Assembly: GCA_963573305.1 (NCBI GenBank)
Contig: OY754338.1
Coordinates: 17,978,192-18,042,191, forward strand
Direction: 5' to 3'
Length of the DNA: 64,000 bases
Source: Pyrrhosoma nymphula
Lineage: Eukaryota > Arthropoda > Insecta > Odonata > Coenagrionidae
Shown here: one piece after another, positions 48,000-60,583 of the stretch
Position numbering within the stretch: the first letter of the stretch is position 1
Layout of the letters: each line of letters begins with the position of its first letter
Position numbers and translations under genes: made by a program
The notes under the pieces: generated by a model
The model's input: the letters and a program-made list of their open reading frames with translations, nothing else
The model's database searches: none
Told to the model about the DNA's origin: nothing

Positions 48000-50900
48000 A
48001 CGCATAAATATTGATGTGTTAAGTAAGTAGCCATGTACAGGCCAAATGTTATATTTATGCCATTAGTCAATTACTAGAAACCGCTTATCAAAGGGAAAAC
48101 AAGATAAAGATTATGTGCATACCCGTTACTGAAAAACAGGCCCTGTATTTCACCTCGAATCAGCTTGCGTGGAAGGGTTGTCGTGTGCATGAAGGAATGG
48201 TCGTAAAGGAGGAAGGGACGAGGGTTAGGAGATGAGGTCGGTCGGAGGTTGAGAGAGAAGTCGATCTGCCTAAAAGCGAGGAGTGGGGAGAGGATTCGCG
48301 ACGGGAGCGCCTCGGTGTCCGAAATGGCAATCACGAGAGCAAGGAGTACACCCCTGGAGGCCGTCTGGCGAAATGATTGAGTCGGCAAGGAAGGGATTCT
48401 TGGAAGTTGCGCATATTTGAGGCCCGCCCGCCGCCGGGTCTTGAGAGAAATAATTAGGGCGGTTTCTCGGGAAAGGGGAAGGCAAACACGGCTGGAGGGA
48501 GGGACGCGACGTTGGCGAGATGAGTCCGGATTGTTCAAGATGCTGAGCCGAGGTACAGACGTTAAGTCATGAGTACGTCCGGCGGGGTTCTTTGATTGGA
48601 ACGCATAGACGCGTATGTGTACCTCCTCTCGGGGTTAACTTTGAGTTCGTGGACGTGAATATCTCGTCTATTTACATGAGTTGCTTCATGCCCGCGACTT
48701 GAAATATTGAACTCGAGTCGTAGGCTTAGAATAGTTATATAGGAGTTATAAACATTAGGCCTGCTTTTACTGGTGGTAGCAATCTTGCGTTACTTTACTA
48801 GTGTTCGACTGCCAAAACTCCTCTTATGGCATTTTATGTGCTTTTCTCTTGGATGGCGTTTCCCAATCTCCAGTATATCAGTCACTGAATGCTCAAAGTA
48901 ACAATGCGAACCTTAATAATCTTCGCAGAAATAAAGACACAAGACAGTATCGTCCATGAATGATAAATATCACGGAAAGTAGATGTTAATCAAACTTTGT
49001 TAAAGTACCTATAAATTAATGATAACAGCAACAGAAATCATTCGGGCACATGTTGAGCAAAGGGAGTCAAACGAGGTTTTGGACTAGGTCTTCAAAAGGA
49101 GCTTGAATATCAATAACCTTCTAGCAGTTAAAAGATGCGTGGTGATTAGCATACATTTTATTGGATTAGCACGGATACTATAGCAGTCTAAATTAACGGT
49201 GAGATAAACGTTTTTCCATAATTATGCATAATTAATATCGATGGTTTTCATATGCCTTGACGCGATACTTGAAAATATTATACTCTATATTTTTTCGTAC
49301 TGTTTATCGATCACCTAATTGAACATTGGCTAAAAAAATAAGAAAATTTATTGCTAGTAATTGTTAAAGACACAAGAAAGACAAAATAATATAAGTTATT
49401 CATAATAAATATGAAATTAATTTAAAATTTAATAAAAAGGCTACCTAAAAGCTGGGGAACATTTTCAATGCAAAATAATTTTTTAATTCTTGCACCTTGA
49501 TCCCTGTTTGTTCTTGTATATTTATGCCAAGTACCCTCTTGATGACCTCAGAGTCCTTTGTTCGACTGCAAAGGCAGCTGACGATACTTGATGTTATTTC
49601 TGTTGTTAGTTACTGGAGTAATTGGAGTAGTAAGTTGTTGTTATTTCCCCACAGTTTGCTTTCTTCGAATTCACGACAAAACAGAGCCGGGGTCCGTTAA
49701 TTTAGGCTGTCAGGTTACTGGAGAGGACATAAAAATCTATAACTTTCACATAAAATTCTTTTTTAACGATGCTGCATTTCAGATAAAAAGGATAAATTGA
49801 TACAAAAGTCGTGATTTTGCGCTCTAAAATAGAAGCAAAAATATCCCATTACTAAGAACTTACAACAAAGCTCTAAAACATTCTGTTGCATTTTGGGAAA
49901 TTGGTTGGCTTCTTTGCCTAACAAAAGCAATTTATCCAAAAGAAATATTTAAAAAAGCCATGATAAATTTTTCCCACGATTGGTTATAATATTCTTTAGC
50001 CCTAACTGCTAGATAAATGACAAGGCATCCTGTAAAGTTTCCCGAAGAACAAGTAGGCGTAGTACTTTTATCTCTAATTGCCCTTGCTTTGTTAATCTCT
50101 TGGAGAAAAACGCGTTGATGAGCATAAACATACATGCCCAAGCTCTTGGTCTTAGGCCTTACCCGGGGACTTTATAAGAACTGAGGCAAATTGGTTTTGG
50201 CATATCTAATATTTACAAAATCCTACTCCTTTAAATTCGATAAATATAGTTTTACGCTGCATTACGCAAATATGCATTACGCTGAAGGTATTACTATGAG
50301 TACATGCGTCAAGGCCTCTTATCATGGTATTCTAACTCATTTATGTAAAGAAGAATATGGAAATGCCACCGATTCTATTATATATGTGATTTTACAGCAT
50401 GGATGATCGGAGATAAACGACATAAAATCAAAAAATTATTAATAAAAATTAATGAACTTTTTGGAATCAAATGAGACGATAATGTTTAAACATATTACTT
50501 TTAAAATATTGATGATTCACAGCGAGTTGTTCCCCATTCATGCCTGGCATATGCTACAATACAGAACGCAACGTAAGTTATAATCGCCTAAGCTTCAAAG
50601 ACGACGCGGATCAAATAATAATATACTAACTGGTGGAAATGGTGGAACTGATGATGAGCACATTAAGTATGCATATTTTTTAATTGAAATCTGAAAGGTC
50701 ATTACAAGAAGAACTCTGATTCAAAAGACTACTGCTAATACCAATTTAATATGGGTAATGAAAAATTGTCCAGGAGTTTTTTAACACCTTACCCGAGTAA
50801 GTACGACAGCAAAATACGTTCATTTTCAACTGATGCAGCTTCGTCGGGAATATTAGAGTTCCAGAAAAAATGTGTAACGGCATTTAGTAGTGCGTATAAA

Positions 50901-53900
50901 AAAAGCATTCCGCTTCTTGGAGTGCCTCATTTGTGCCCGGAAAACTTCACACCCGATGCATTTGCCATATAGATTTATTCGGAGGTCTTTTCACGGCGCC
51001 CTCTTTCGTCTCACGAACGCCCAGACTCTTGGGCCACTTCTCTCCGAATACATCCTCGGGCATTAAAAGCGGCGAAACTACCCGAAGAACCTCCTTTACT
51101 TTATTCCAAATATCTTGACGAGACACTCTCGCCAAACCAATTAAAATAATAAATTCCGGTGAAAATCGAGTGACAAAAAGACTGAGAAACAAAATTTGCG
51201 GAAATAATTATGGAATTCTCTCACTCCACTCGACAAAGAAGGGGAGCTGTGAAAGAAATGAAATTCGTACGATTCATTTTCAAGAAGAGAACGTGGGATA
51301 GGTATATTTAAAATCGCTTAAAATTGAAGCAACGCAACTACTATTCACTATAGGATACGTTGCGGCTTGTGGAGAGCGGTGAATCGAACGATTTGGGCAT
51401 TAAATATTCAAAACATTCGAAGCAATTTGAAATTTTCTCTGGGAGCTCTAATGGTATCCACATTTACCAGTTATGCCAATTTTCAAAATTTTACGTAAGT
51501 TTCAAATGAACTACCACTCCCCATCGTACATTCCAAATTCATCGTTATTCGAATGGAAAATTAGACCAATTTATTATTATATTTTGTAATTCGTAATCCT
51601 CAAAAAATTGGTTACATGAAGACTGATATCAGCCAATCCAATTTTTTCGTTGATTTAGGAAACATTTGTCGTCGGTTTTAAAGGAACCCAAGTATTATTA
51701 AAACTTTTTCCTACCAAATTCTTTTTACTTGGAGTAGAGACCAAATTTATGTCTTCCAGCGCCTTCCATATGCCTGCTAACCTGCTTATGCATTTAAATC
51801 TCCATATTTAAAATTGAGGAAAATAATACATGAAATCCTTTCCAATATCGTAGCTAGGAGTATTGCTACGATGCATGCTACTAGAAAATTGAAACTTTAG
51901 GTAAATATATAAGCAAAGGTAAAGAGACAAGGGAAATTAACTGGACCATGTTTGGAGGGTTACACGAGAATGTGAAACAATGAGGTAGGAAAATATATTT
52001 TAAATATTTTGAACACAAAGTATTCAGATACATTATAGAATATTTGTTTTGGATTTAAGCGTTGGCAACGATGAGATAGGAACATATATTTAAAAGCTGA
52101 TTATACCTAAATATACGAATAGGTTACTGGAACAGAATCGGAGAAGAAAAATAGACTTCACATGCAAGAGAGCTGTTTTCGATATGCCCATTGGCAGGGT
52201 AAAACCTTAGGTTAGTATGTGCAAATCAATCCAAATTACCGCAATAACCTGATTTAACCATTTTTCAATTTTCTCGGAGTTTAAAATACGGTCTCAAGAA
52301 TATAGAAATGTGTCACTCACATGTTGACGCTGTTGCCGGCGCCTTTAGTCAGCGGCCTTTGACGCTGTTGAGATTGAGAGACGCTGTTGTCCAATTGAGA
52401 TCAACTATAGCTCAGAAATTACTGCCTGGGATTAACTTAATAAATGCATAAGTTTCGAGAACGGAAACCTTGGAAATGAAGGACCACCACTGGATCAAAA
52501 TCCACGACGTCCGATTCCGAAATTACGCCGGGAAGCTGAAGAGAGAAAAGTCTTTAGAAAATACTTCGCCTGCAACAACGACTGAGCCGTGCTCTCCCAT
52601 TCCCTTCCCCGGACACCGCGAGACGCAACCCGCGATCCCGAAGACTTCCCAGGCCTCGCCCTCCCCGGGGAATCGTTCTTTGAGTTCCGCAGGGAGTTAG
52701 TTGCGTCGTCCCATCCGGGCAGGCACGCAGGAGCAAAAAAGAAAAGGCAACCCCATTCCACCCGATAAAGAGATCAGAAGAAGGGAGAGAAGAGTACGGG
52801 AACGGAATAAAACCGAGGAATAAGATGGATTAAACCCAGTTCCAAAAATTCAGTTTTTTATACGACGAAAAGTTCTAGACGGCTAATGGTGCCTTGGCGT
52901 ACTTCTGCGCTAGTGCACGCTGTACGCAAGAGTAGAATAAAAAAGTTACACTGTAACGTTTGAAATTTACGTTAATTTTGTTTAAATTATTTTTAGTGTG
53001 GAAATGTTCTATTGACTGTTGAAATGTTTTGGGTGTTAATGGTTCCACCGCGACTGTGTGAGTCAAAACAAATACTAAATTCCACATTTTTGATATTTTT
53101 TCACAAAATTCCTGCTTTCACTAATGCACTGCGTTACCTATAGAAACCCCAAAGTAAGGTACAAAGTATGCAGATTATTCCACGAATGTATTTTAAATGA
53201 GCATTTTTTTCCAGCCATAGGAGCCGACTGCAGCGCCATTTCCTACGAATTACCGCATTTTGACTTCCATTACGGCATTGATTCTTCAATAACTAGGATA
53301 ATAAGGTGGTTAGATGCCTGCATTTTATTTTTATCGAATTTCTCTGGATTATTTCCTTCTTAGAGATAGTTTTCCACGAAAATGGCATTTGTATTTTATG
53401 GAAAAATACTATTTTTCCCCGTGTTTCTCTCATTCCCCCATTGAACACCATGTAATTTCAAGTTCAATTATAGAATTAAATAGCGTGGAAAGGTATTATT
53501 TTGTTGCTCACATCAGATAGAGGACAAAGTTTTCTACAAGTAGACTTAATATGAATAGAATGATATTCAAGCAATTTTACGGAGGAACCACCTTAATGGG
53601 TTGTAGACGTATAAGGGTTGTTGGGTTAGAGGAATGAATGAAACTGGAATCTGAAATAGCTGTTCTGGAACAAATAGAAGCATTATCTAATAAAAATGGA
53701 AAATAAGTATGGCTTTGACGATTACACTGTCCAAAGCTACAATACTCATGATAAACCTAACTTGTATTGACATCAGCTGCATATTGTTTTATGCAATTGC
53801 TAGAGGGCTGATTTTGTGAATGCGCTGCACGATAAAGTGCACTTTACTACATTTTCTAGCTTAATAATGGAAGCATATTGAAGAAAATAATCCATAACAC

Positions 53901-54120
53901 CATGGTCAGTACACAACCAATTTCACCATGAAACGTTTTCTTCATTTCTCTATGTCTAACTCAGCGCTATATAACAAAAATTAAAGAAATTGACTGTTTG
54001 CCGAAATTATTCTTAAAAATGAATTTTTATACTCTATTCTAAATTCTAAAAAAAGTGCAAGAATTATAATTGCATGAGTAATGCTCGAAAAGTGAAATAA
54101 ATATTGATGGTATGTATGGT
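48000..54120. other. Intronic stretch with nothing recognised
   Basis: Includes GC-richer segments (48180-48560, 52560-52760) with no convincing coding signal, and three copies of GACGCTGTTG between 52320 and 52390. Otherwise AT-rich, no transposon ends or protein motifs seen. Confidence 0.5.
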
Positions 54121-54127
54121 ATGTAAT

Positions 54128-54172
54128 GAAAGTAAATTAGACTGTGGGTAGACAACAGTCTAATTTACTTTC
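54128..54172. repeat. Perfect 18-bp inverted repeat
   Basis: GAAAGTAAATTAGACTGT at 54128-54145 and its exact complement at 54155-54172, loop 9 nt. It lies about 330 bp downstream of the donor of the second Side exon, in the giant intron. Confidence 0.9.
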
Positions 54173-54503
54173 TCTATGAAAGAGATATGTACAGTGCCTC
54201 ATCTTTCCAGCCGGCACACAAGGCGAGTTCGGCATCAACTACAAGTACAGTTTGCCGGTATATACAGGCCAAAAATAAATACGATCATTTTGAGATACAT
54301 GCGGTGCTCCCAAGATAATGAATTTAGTTCTAGGTGTAGACTCGAATAAAATAAACTCCATGGAATAGAGAATCGCACATAAGATACGTAAACTCGGCTT
54401 CCGATGAATTCTAAATGGGATGAGAACATAAAAGGCAAAGGGTCACACACAAACTCGCACTCACGTACTGCTGAGTACACATGCTCCAAGTGCGTATACT
54501 CAC

Positions 54504-54655
54504 ATTCTTGGTTATTCTCTTTATCTGCCGACTGCCTTTCCACCAAGTGATTACGGCCTCGGGCCTGGACCCCGTGGCTTTGCATTCCACCTCGTAGCGC
54601 TTGTCTGCGGAGACGTGCTTCTCCTTGGTGAGAATGTGGACCGCAACTGGTTTAA
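54504..54655 (-). CDS. Side-family Ig protein, internal exon (first half of the next Ig domain)
   Basis: Exon of 152 bp, entering in phase 1 after TTTACAG and leaving in phase 0 at AAT|GTGAGT. It supplies 50 full codons beginning KPVAVHILTKEK, then RYEVECKATGSRPEAVITWW. The Cys in 'VEC' and the Trp pair in 'ITWWK' are the B-strand Cys and C-strand Trp of an Ig domain. 'GSRPxAVITWWK' is a hallmark of the third Ig domain of Side-type proteins. Joined to the exon at 58445-58648 the reading frame passes through NINLKPVAV without a stop. The domain is completed by the exon at 16545-16689. A downstream open frame continues past the donor, but the GTGAGT site and the phase match argue that it is intronic. 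Confidence 0.9.
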
Positions 54656-57600
54656 CTGTAAAGTTAGGCGAGGAAGAAAGTGAAAAAGATGGAATCATGA
54701 GATTTGGGAAAGGATGAAAGGAAATGGGAAAATAAAGGAGTGGGAAGGAGGAATGAAAGGGAAAACACAGGAATTAGTACAACGGAAAAATATACGAGAG
54801 AACAATTTATAACTATAATTACCACAGTTTATATATGCAATTAATCGCTCTACTAGTAACCCTACTACAACAAACAATTTAACCAATTAATAAAAAACTG
54901 TTTTGAAAAATATATAATGCTGCGATATCCGTAAGACCCAAATTTTGTTAACCCATCAATAAAAGAATGAAAGCTAAAAATAAGCATTCTACCTTTTATC
55001 CCAATTCTGTTTAAACATTATTTTGTTATGAAAATACGTTTATTTTTACGTACCACGCAACAATGTTAGCAACAGCTTTAATTCCGTTTAATGACAACAT
55101 TCTAGAAAGTAGAAATATCAAAATTTAATTACATCGTGACAGGAAAATTAAACCTATTTTGCTAGTTTAGGATGATTTCTCTCTTTGTAAATTTGGCACT
55201 TATTCTTGAATTTTAATTCTCGATAGTAAGAATTCCATCCTAGACTCTCATAACCAATTTTTATTATGTATGTGCCATAATGGTTGGAGTTTGCATAATG
55301 GTCTCCGCTCGTTATTGATTTGAGCAATTTTTTTCCCGCTGTAAAAAGACGTTTAATTTTACGTTCCATGGTTAGTGAACTAAGGTAAAGTGCTTTCCTG
55401 TTGGAAGTATACCAAAGTGTAGGATTCTCCTTAAGAATCTTCCCCTCCGGGTGTCAGATGACACGAGGAATGAGATCTTAATCCTGAGACCACTTAAAAT
55501 AAAGAAACAGATAGACGTAAGAATTTGCTGCAAGGTGAAAGCAGACAAAAAATATGGAGAACTGTCCGCCCATATGTAATTTTAGTATTCTATGACTTAA
55601 TTGGGTTTCAAAGAAAAATTTAACATCGTGTTTTCTGAGAGGGAAATTTTGGAGATAAAGAGTGGCAAATTGAAAGTTAAATATTCAAATAAATAAATAC
55701 TACGAAGTTTTTAAGGAAAAGAAAAACGTAAACTTAGATTAAAGAGGTGAAATACGTAGGAAGACGAGCACGGGAGCTGAGAGAATTCGGAAACGAGGTC
55801 CTGTCGAGATGCATTTTCAGCTTTAAGAAAATAAGAGAACTAGAGGATGGCAAATCAAGTTCCTGGAAATTGGACTCCGCAGGAGGAGATGGTGGGAATA
55901 TGATAGGAAATTGACGGCAATATCACGGAATTAACGTGAATATGGAGAAAGAACGGTTGCTCATACTTAATAAAATCTTCAAGACACTTCTCTTTTAACC
56001 AATGTCCTCCATAAATGTATTTCCAGCACCAATGATTGTAAAATTTATGCGACTCCTTTAACCAACATCGCCTAAAACACTTCATCCCTCTTTACCACGC
56101 GTCGTTCAGACAGTACCTACCTACAGTTGCTATCTACTTTGGTCATACGTTAGTTTTAAGAACATGAACATGAACATCGTTATTTAAAAACATTTAAGTT
56201 GTGATATCTTTAAAAAGTATTTACAAAAGATAGTAATGTTTGTTTTCATCATGAAATTCTTGGGTTGCATGTGGTGATTGTAGAATATATTTATTTTCTC
56301 CTGTCACTTCGACCACCACGAAAATGAGCTGAAAATACTTAAAAAATGAAGTAAATAGTGGCCTTATCTGCAACTAATTGAGGTTCTGTGATAATAATGA
56401 AGGCCATGAAAGCTACATGTAGTATGAGATTGCTTAGAGTTGACCGAAGGACATATACAAAACTCTTGAGGTTTCAATAAGGAAGATTATTCTATGTACA
56501 GCTGTAACTAACTACATAGTAAATTAACGAAGACAGTTAGCCAACAACTAAGTCACCATCCATTCAGAGAAAAAGGCTAGGCACCACGAATTATATCCCT
56601 CTTGATATTCTTGACAATTATTGACATTTTGTTTTTCTAACTCCATCAAATTGAGAACAAAGAGTTACGATCTGGTCCATTCTTACTGCCTTAAGAAATA
56701 TTTTAGTAGTCAGTTTTAACAGTAAAAGTTTTACCTCAAAAATAAAAATTTATATTGTAAAAATAGTTGTAGCTTGGTCCACCATTAATTTTAAAGTTAA
56801 GGAGTTTCCTTGCGCATCTGATACAATCGATAGGATTTTTAGAGGAGAGCCTGGATTTGGAAGTTTAAGGCTCTCCGAAACATTGCATTTTAGGCCATAG
56901 TTGGGTGATTTCAGACGAATATTTAAATTTGCTTGGAGAAATAGGCTTTGAGCCGCAAAAGTTTGTCGGATGAAATCTCTGCTAAGGCTAAGTATAAGAC
57001 AAAACCACATTTAAGGAACCAACGAATTGTTACACCCTACCTGAGCCCTTCATTCCGTTTTTAGACTCAGAGCTAGCGAAAAATTCCTCAGGGTGCTGCA
57101 TTTCCTGGTAAAATGACGTAGCAGGAATACGTAGACGGCAAGATAAATATCATTGATTGATACATTAATTTAAAAACACAGTTGTTAAGGCCTGCATTCT
57201 TGAGAAACTACTACTGCATTGGAGGCCTATGACCATTAAATTAAGAAGACGGCAAATGAAAAGTAGGGGAGAGAAGGACTTGGCTAGGCTTTAAAGATCT
57301 CTGGATTTCCAACCACGCTAAGAGGGCATTTCGTAATCTTGGCAAATAAGGAGCAATACAAACGCCGGGAAAGGGAATTCTGCCAAGCCCTTCATGCAAA
57401 AACCCAATATGTATATCTCGTTGCAAAATAGGTGTCACTCGAAACGGCTATAATTCACGAACTTTGCATTTTGTACTATCAATAGGATGTTATGAGCTAT
57501 AGCTAAATCGTAAGTTGATACGCCAGTTATTATGTAGAGATCAGCTACTACGATGCACTCGAACTTCTGTATTGTCTGTAGCACATTTATTTTATCCGGC

Positions 57601-58444
57601 TAAAGGTAATATTCTAGTCTCATTTTCTTTATTCTTTTAAATCAATGCAGAAACTGTATGTAAATTGCTTGAACAGGTATATTGCAGTCACTTGAGTAGC
57701 ATTGCTAAGAATGAATATTTAAAATAATAATTTTATCCTGTTTTCCGTACTAACCGGTCACACATTATATATTGATAGATTTAGTAGCAGAACTATGTCC
57801 ATTTCGCTCTAGATATAAAATTGACAAACATTTTATATGTAGTAAACATTGTACTTCAAGTAATGCGAACTACAGAAACATTATAAGAATTTGTTAAAAG
57901 TGCAATAATGAAGGAGTCTGGCTCTGCCCGATCCAAAATATAGCGCTACACTCCAGCCTGTTCATTGACCCCTTGTATTTATTTTCCGGTAAAGCCTTGG
58001 GCAAAGGTGGCAAACATTCTCCAAGATATTCAATCTTAATTTGATAATTCCTCTCCCAAGGGAATTCATTATATACGCTCACGTCGTCTTTATGGTGGTC
58101 TATTGAGGGTTGGAAGGGAAAACGCCTTTTACCAACTCAATCCTCATGAGCTCCTTAAAGCACCCTTGAGAATGCACCAGTTTGGAATTGACAAATTCAG
58201 GGTATGGGGGGGTCAGTTTCTTTCCCTGGGCCACCTGCGATTTTACACTAAGTTCTAATAATCAGACAGTCGCATCGCGTCAGGGAGGCTTCACCCGGAT
58301 TTGTACCCGGGACCCTCCAGTCGGTAGCCCATCCCTCTATCCACCAGGCTACTAATTATAAGACTCCCCTTAAACTTCCCAAAGTCTCTAAAAGTAATAA
58401 GAGTAATCAATGCAGTTCTAAAAAATGGGCCTTTCGACACTTAC
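54656..58444 (-). other. Intron of the Side-family gene (3.8 kb)
   Basis: Bounded by GTAAGT at the 58444 end and TTTACAG at the 54656 end. It contains a tRNA-like SINE head at 58283-58352. Otherwise I see only AT-rich sequence with no recognisable coding or repeat structure between about 54700 and 58280. Confidence 0.85.
58283..58352 (-). repeat. tRNA-like SINE head in the Side intron
   Basis: The minus strand contains AGCCTGGTGGATAGAGGG (A box) and GGGTACAAATCCGGG (B box). It lies 93 bp downstream of the donor of the exon at 58445. Confidence 0.6.
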
Positions 58445-58648
58445 GGTTGATGTTGAGCGCGACAAGTTTCTGTGCGGGGGGCGTGAGGTTGGTGTTGGAT
58501 GCCTGGCAGATGAGCCGCGCGTTGAGGTGCTGCCGGCCCACGTTCGGGAAGGTGAGCCGGTTCACTGTTAGGCCGTTGGGGCGCTGCTCGTACGAGTCGT
58601 CGATGACCGTGTTCTCCAGGAACCACGTCAACTTGGGCCGAGGCTGAC
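58445..58648 (-). CDS. Side-family Ig cell-surface protein, internal exon (end of one Ig domain)
   Basis: Internal exon of 204 bp. The acceptor on the minus strand is a pyrimidine run ending TTTCTCAG, and the donor is GTAAGT. Both ends are phase 1. The 67 complete codons start QPRPKLTWFLENTVIDDSYE and include GRQHLNARLICQASNTNL, which carries the second Cys of an Ig domain after the usual Trp of 'LTWF'. This layout (TWxxDNTxxDxxYE, then GRQHLNARLxCQASNTNLTPP) is what I know from arthropod Sidestep and Side-like proteins. These are membrane Ig proteins that bind Beaten-path receptors in axon guidance and synaptic partner choice. The first half of this Ig domain, with its first Cys, must be in an earlier exon that I did not find between 58649 and 64000. 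Its single overhanging base C joins TT of the next exon to give Leu. Which Side paralogue this is cannot be decided. The exon is GC-rich compared with its surroundings, as expected for coding sequence. Confidence 0.9.
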
Positions 58649-59069
58649 CTGAGAAAGGAAGAGGAAAAAATAAGAAGCATTAGATTCACATTGATAAGAG
58701 CTTTGATTACTAATGCGATTAGAATTCAAAATGTAATGTGGGGCAAGCAAGTTGAATCATAACAACAAAATCCAATGGCCAATCAAAGAAAAACATGGAA
58801 GTCACTTATCTATAAAGTTTGCTAGAATAACACTGCGTGATAAGGAATAGTTTTTATTCCGTGCCAAGCAGGATCTTCATTTTTGTGTACAACATACAAA
58901 TACACTGGACTTATCTAATCATAAATTCACGAACATTACAGGACGAGATAGTCATATACTCTTGCTTAGTAAATAAAAGGTAAAATATTCCGGAAGTAAA
59001 CTAGTCCCCCGTTCGGTTCTCCGGGCAGGGACTACTCGAGAGGGTACATCAGCCAAAAACGCAACATTT

Positions 59070-59830
59070 TAGGATTGGTACCTGGAATACAAGATCACTT
59101 TGAGGGTGTGGAGAACCTAAAAATGTTAACATGGATATGAGAAGAATTGGTCTGGATGTGATAGGTGCCAGTGAAATGAAATGATCAGAAGAAGGGGACT
59201 TCAGGGGCGGTAGCTATAGGATTCGCTCTACATCTACGAATGGAAACGTAGGTGTTGGTAAAATACTCAGGAAAAGAAGTATGCGGGTAAATATTTATCT
59301 TCAATATAGAGAAGGAATAGTCATGGTTAGAATTGAAACCAAACCTAAGGTCACGGAGGTGGTCCAATAATGCAAGCCCACGTCTGATGACGAAAATGAC
59401 GACACAGAAGACATGCAAGATGAAGTAGAAAAAGTAATAAGGAATGTGAAAGGAGAGGAAAACTTAATTATTGTAGAAGACTGGAATGCTTTTATAGGGG
59501 GATACCAATAAGGTAAGACAGTAGGAAAGTACGGGTTGGGAAAACGTAACGGTAGGGGAGAGAGATTGATTAAATTCAGCGGACAAAATTGCTTTGTCGT
59601 TAATACCACACTGTTTGTTAACCAACCGCAAAAAAGATACACGTGGAAAATTCTAGGAGACAGAAGAATATTTCAAATAAATTATATATTACTTTTACAG
59701 CAATAAAGAAATAACGTAAAGGACCGAAAGAGCTACCCTGGTGCGGATATCGACAGTGACCATAATTTGTTCGTTGTAGTTATGAAACGCCAGCTTATGT
59801 TTAAAAAACTGAAGATACCAACGAAGAATT
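59070..59830 (+). pseudogene. Endonuclease domain relic of the second non-LTR element
   Basis: Recognisable pieces: IGTWNTRSL near the start, MRRIGLDVIGASEMKW (the catalytic-Glu region), DFRGGSYRIRSTSTNGNVGV, then EENLIIVEDWNAFIGG (the 'GDFNA' motif worn to EDWNA), GKRNGRGERLIKFSGQNCFVV, QPQKRYTWKI, and finally SYPGADIDSDHNLFVVVMK with the SDH motif. Stops at several points make it non-functional. Confidence 0.78.
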
Positions 59831-60530
59831 ACTGGCAGGTTGAAAGACCGACCGATTATTCTATATTAGTACCCTAGACTAACCTGAAGAGGATAGAAAC
59901 GATTCAGGTGAGACGGCGAGAAATCAAGAAAGGAATTATTAATGCAGTCGAATGGAAGATAGGAGAAGAAAAACAGATAAGCGAAAGCCATGGATTACAC
60001 AAAAAGTCTTGGACATAATAGATGAAAGAAACAAGTAAAAAACTCGAAAACCGAGGAAGGACAGCAGCAGTAAAAAAAGCAATAAGAAATACAATCAGAA
60101 GCTAAGTAAGAAAGTCCAGAGAAGAATGAATGAAATACAAATGTGAAGAGGTGAAAGGAAATCTCTTAAAGGGATAAGTTGAAGCTGCTTAGAGAACGGT
60201 AAGAAGTTATTCTAAAGGACATCCAATCGACGATAGTGTCATTCGGAGTGAAGGAATTAAAATTCTTATTGAAAGTGAGGACAAAATAATGGGATGGATA
60301 GAGTACCTGGAAAAACTATACAGCTGCAAGTCACTGAATTCCATGATACTAGAGGATGAAGGCACTAACAATGAAGATAAGAAAAGGTACAACATATATT
60401 ATGATTAAAGTTTGATGCTTCAGCGAAAGATTTTAGAGAGAGAAAGGCCCCAGAAGTCTATAAAATTCCTTCGGAGTGCAGGAGTGAGGACTATAAATAA
60501 ATATGCCGAGGTTGCAAAATTTTCCATGAA

Positions 60531-60583
60531 AAAATCATTTTACCTGACCGGAATATGAACCCAGATCTCCCAATTACCGGACA
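60531..60583 (-). repeat. tRNA-like SINE head, left flank of the fold-back element
   Basis: Plus strand reads CCATGAAAAAATCATTTTAC, then GAACCCAGATCTCCC, i.e. a B-box-like block on the minus strand. A related sequence lies in inverted orientation on the other side of the fold-back element (62292-62376). Confidence 0.55.

Noticed and set aside
58441..58689. Alternative minus-strand frame over the first Side exon (82 codons)
   Set aside because: It is a shifted reading of the GC-rich exon. The frame with QASNTNL matches the Ig family and the splice phases.
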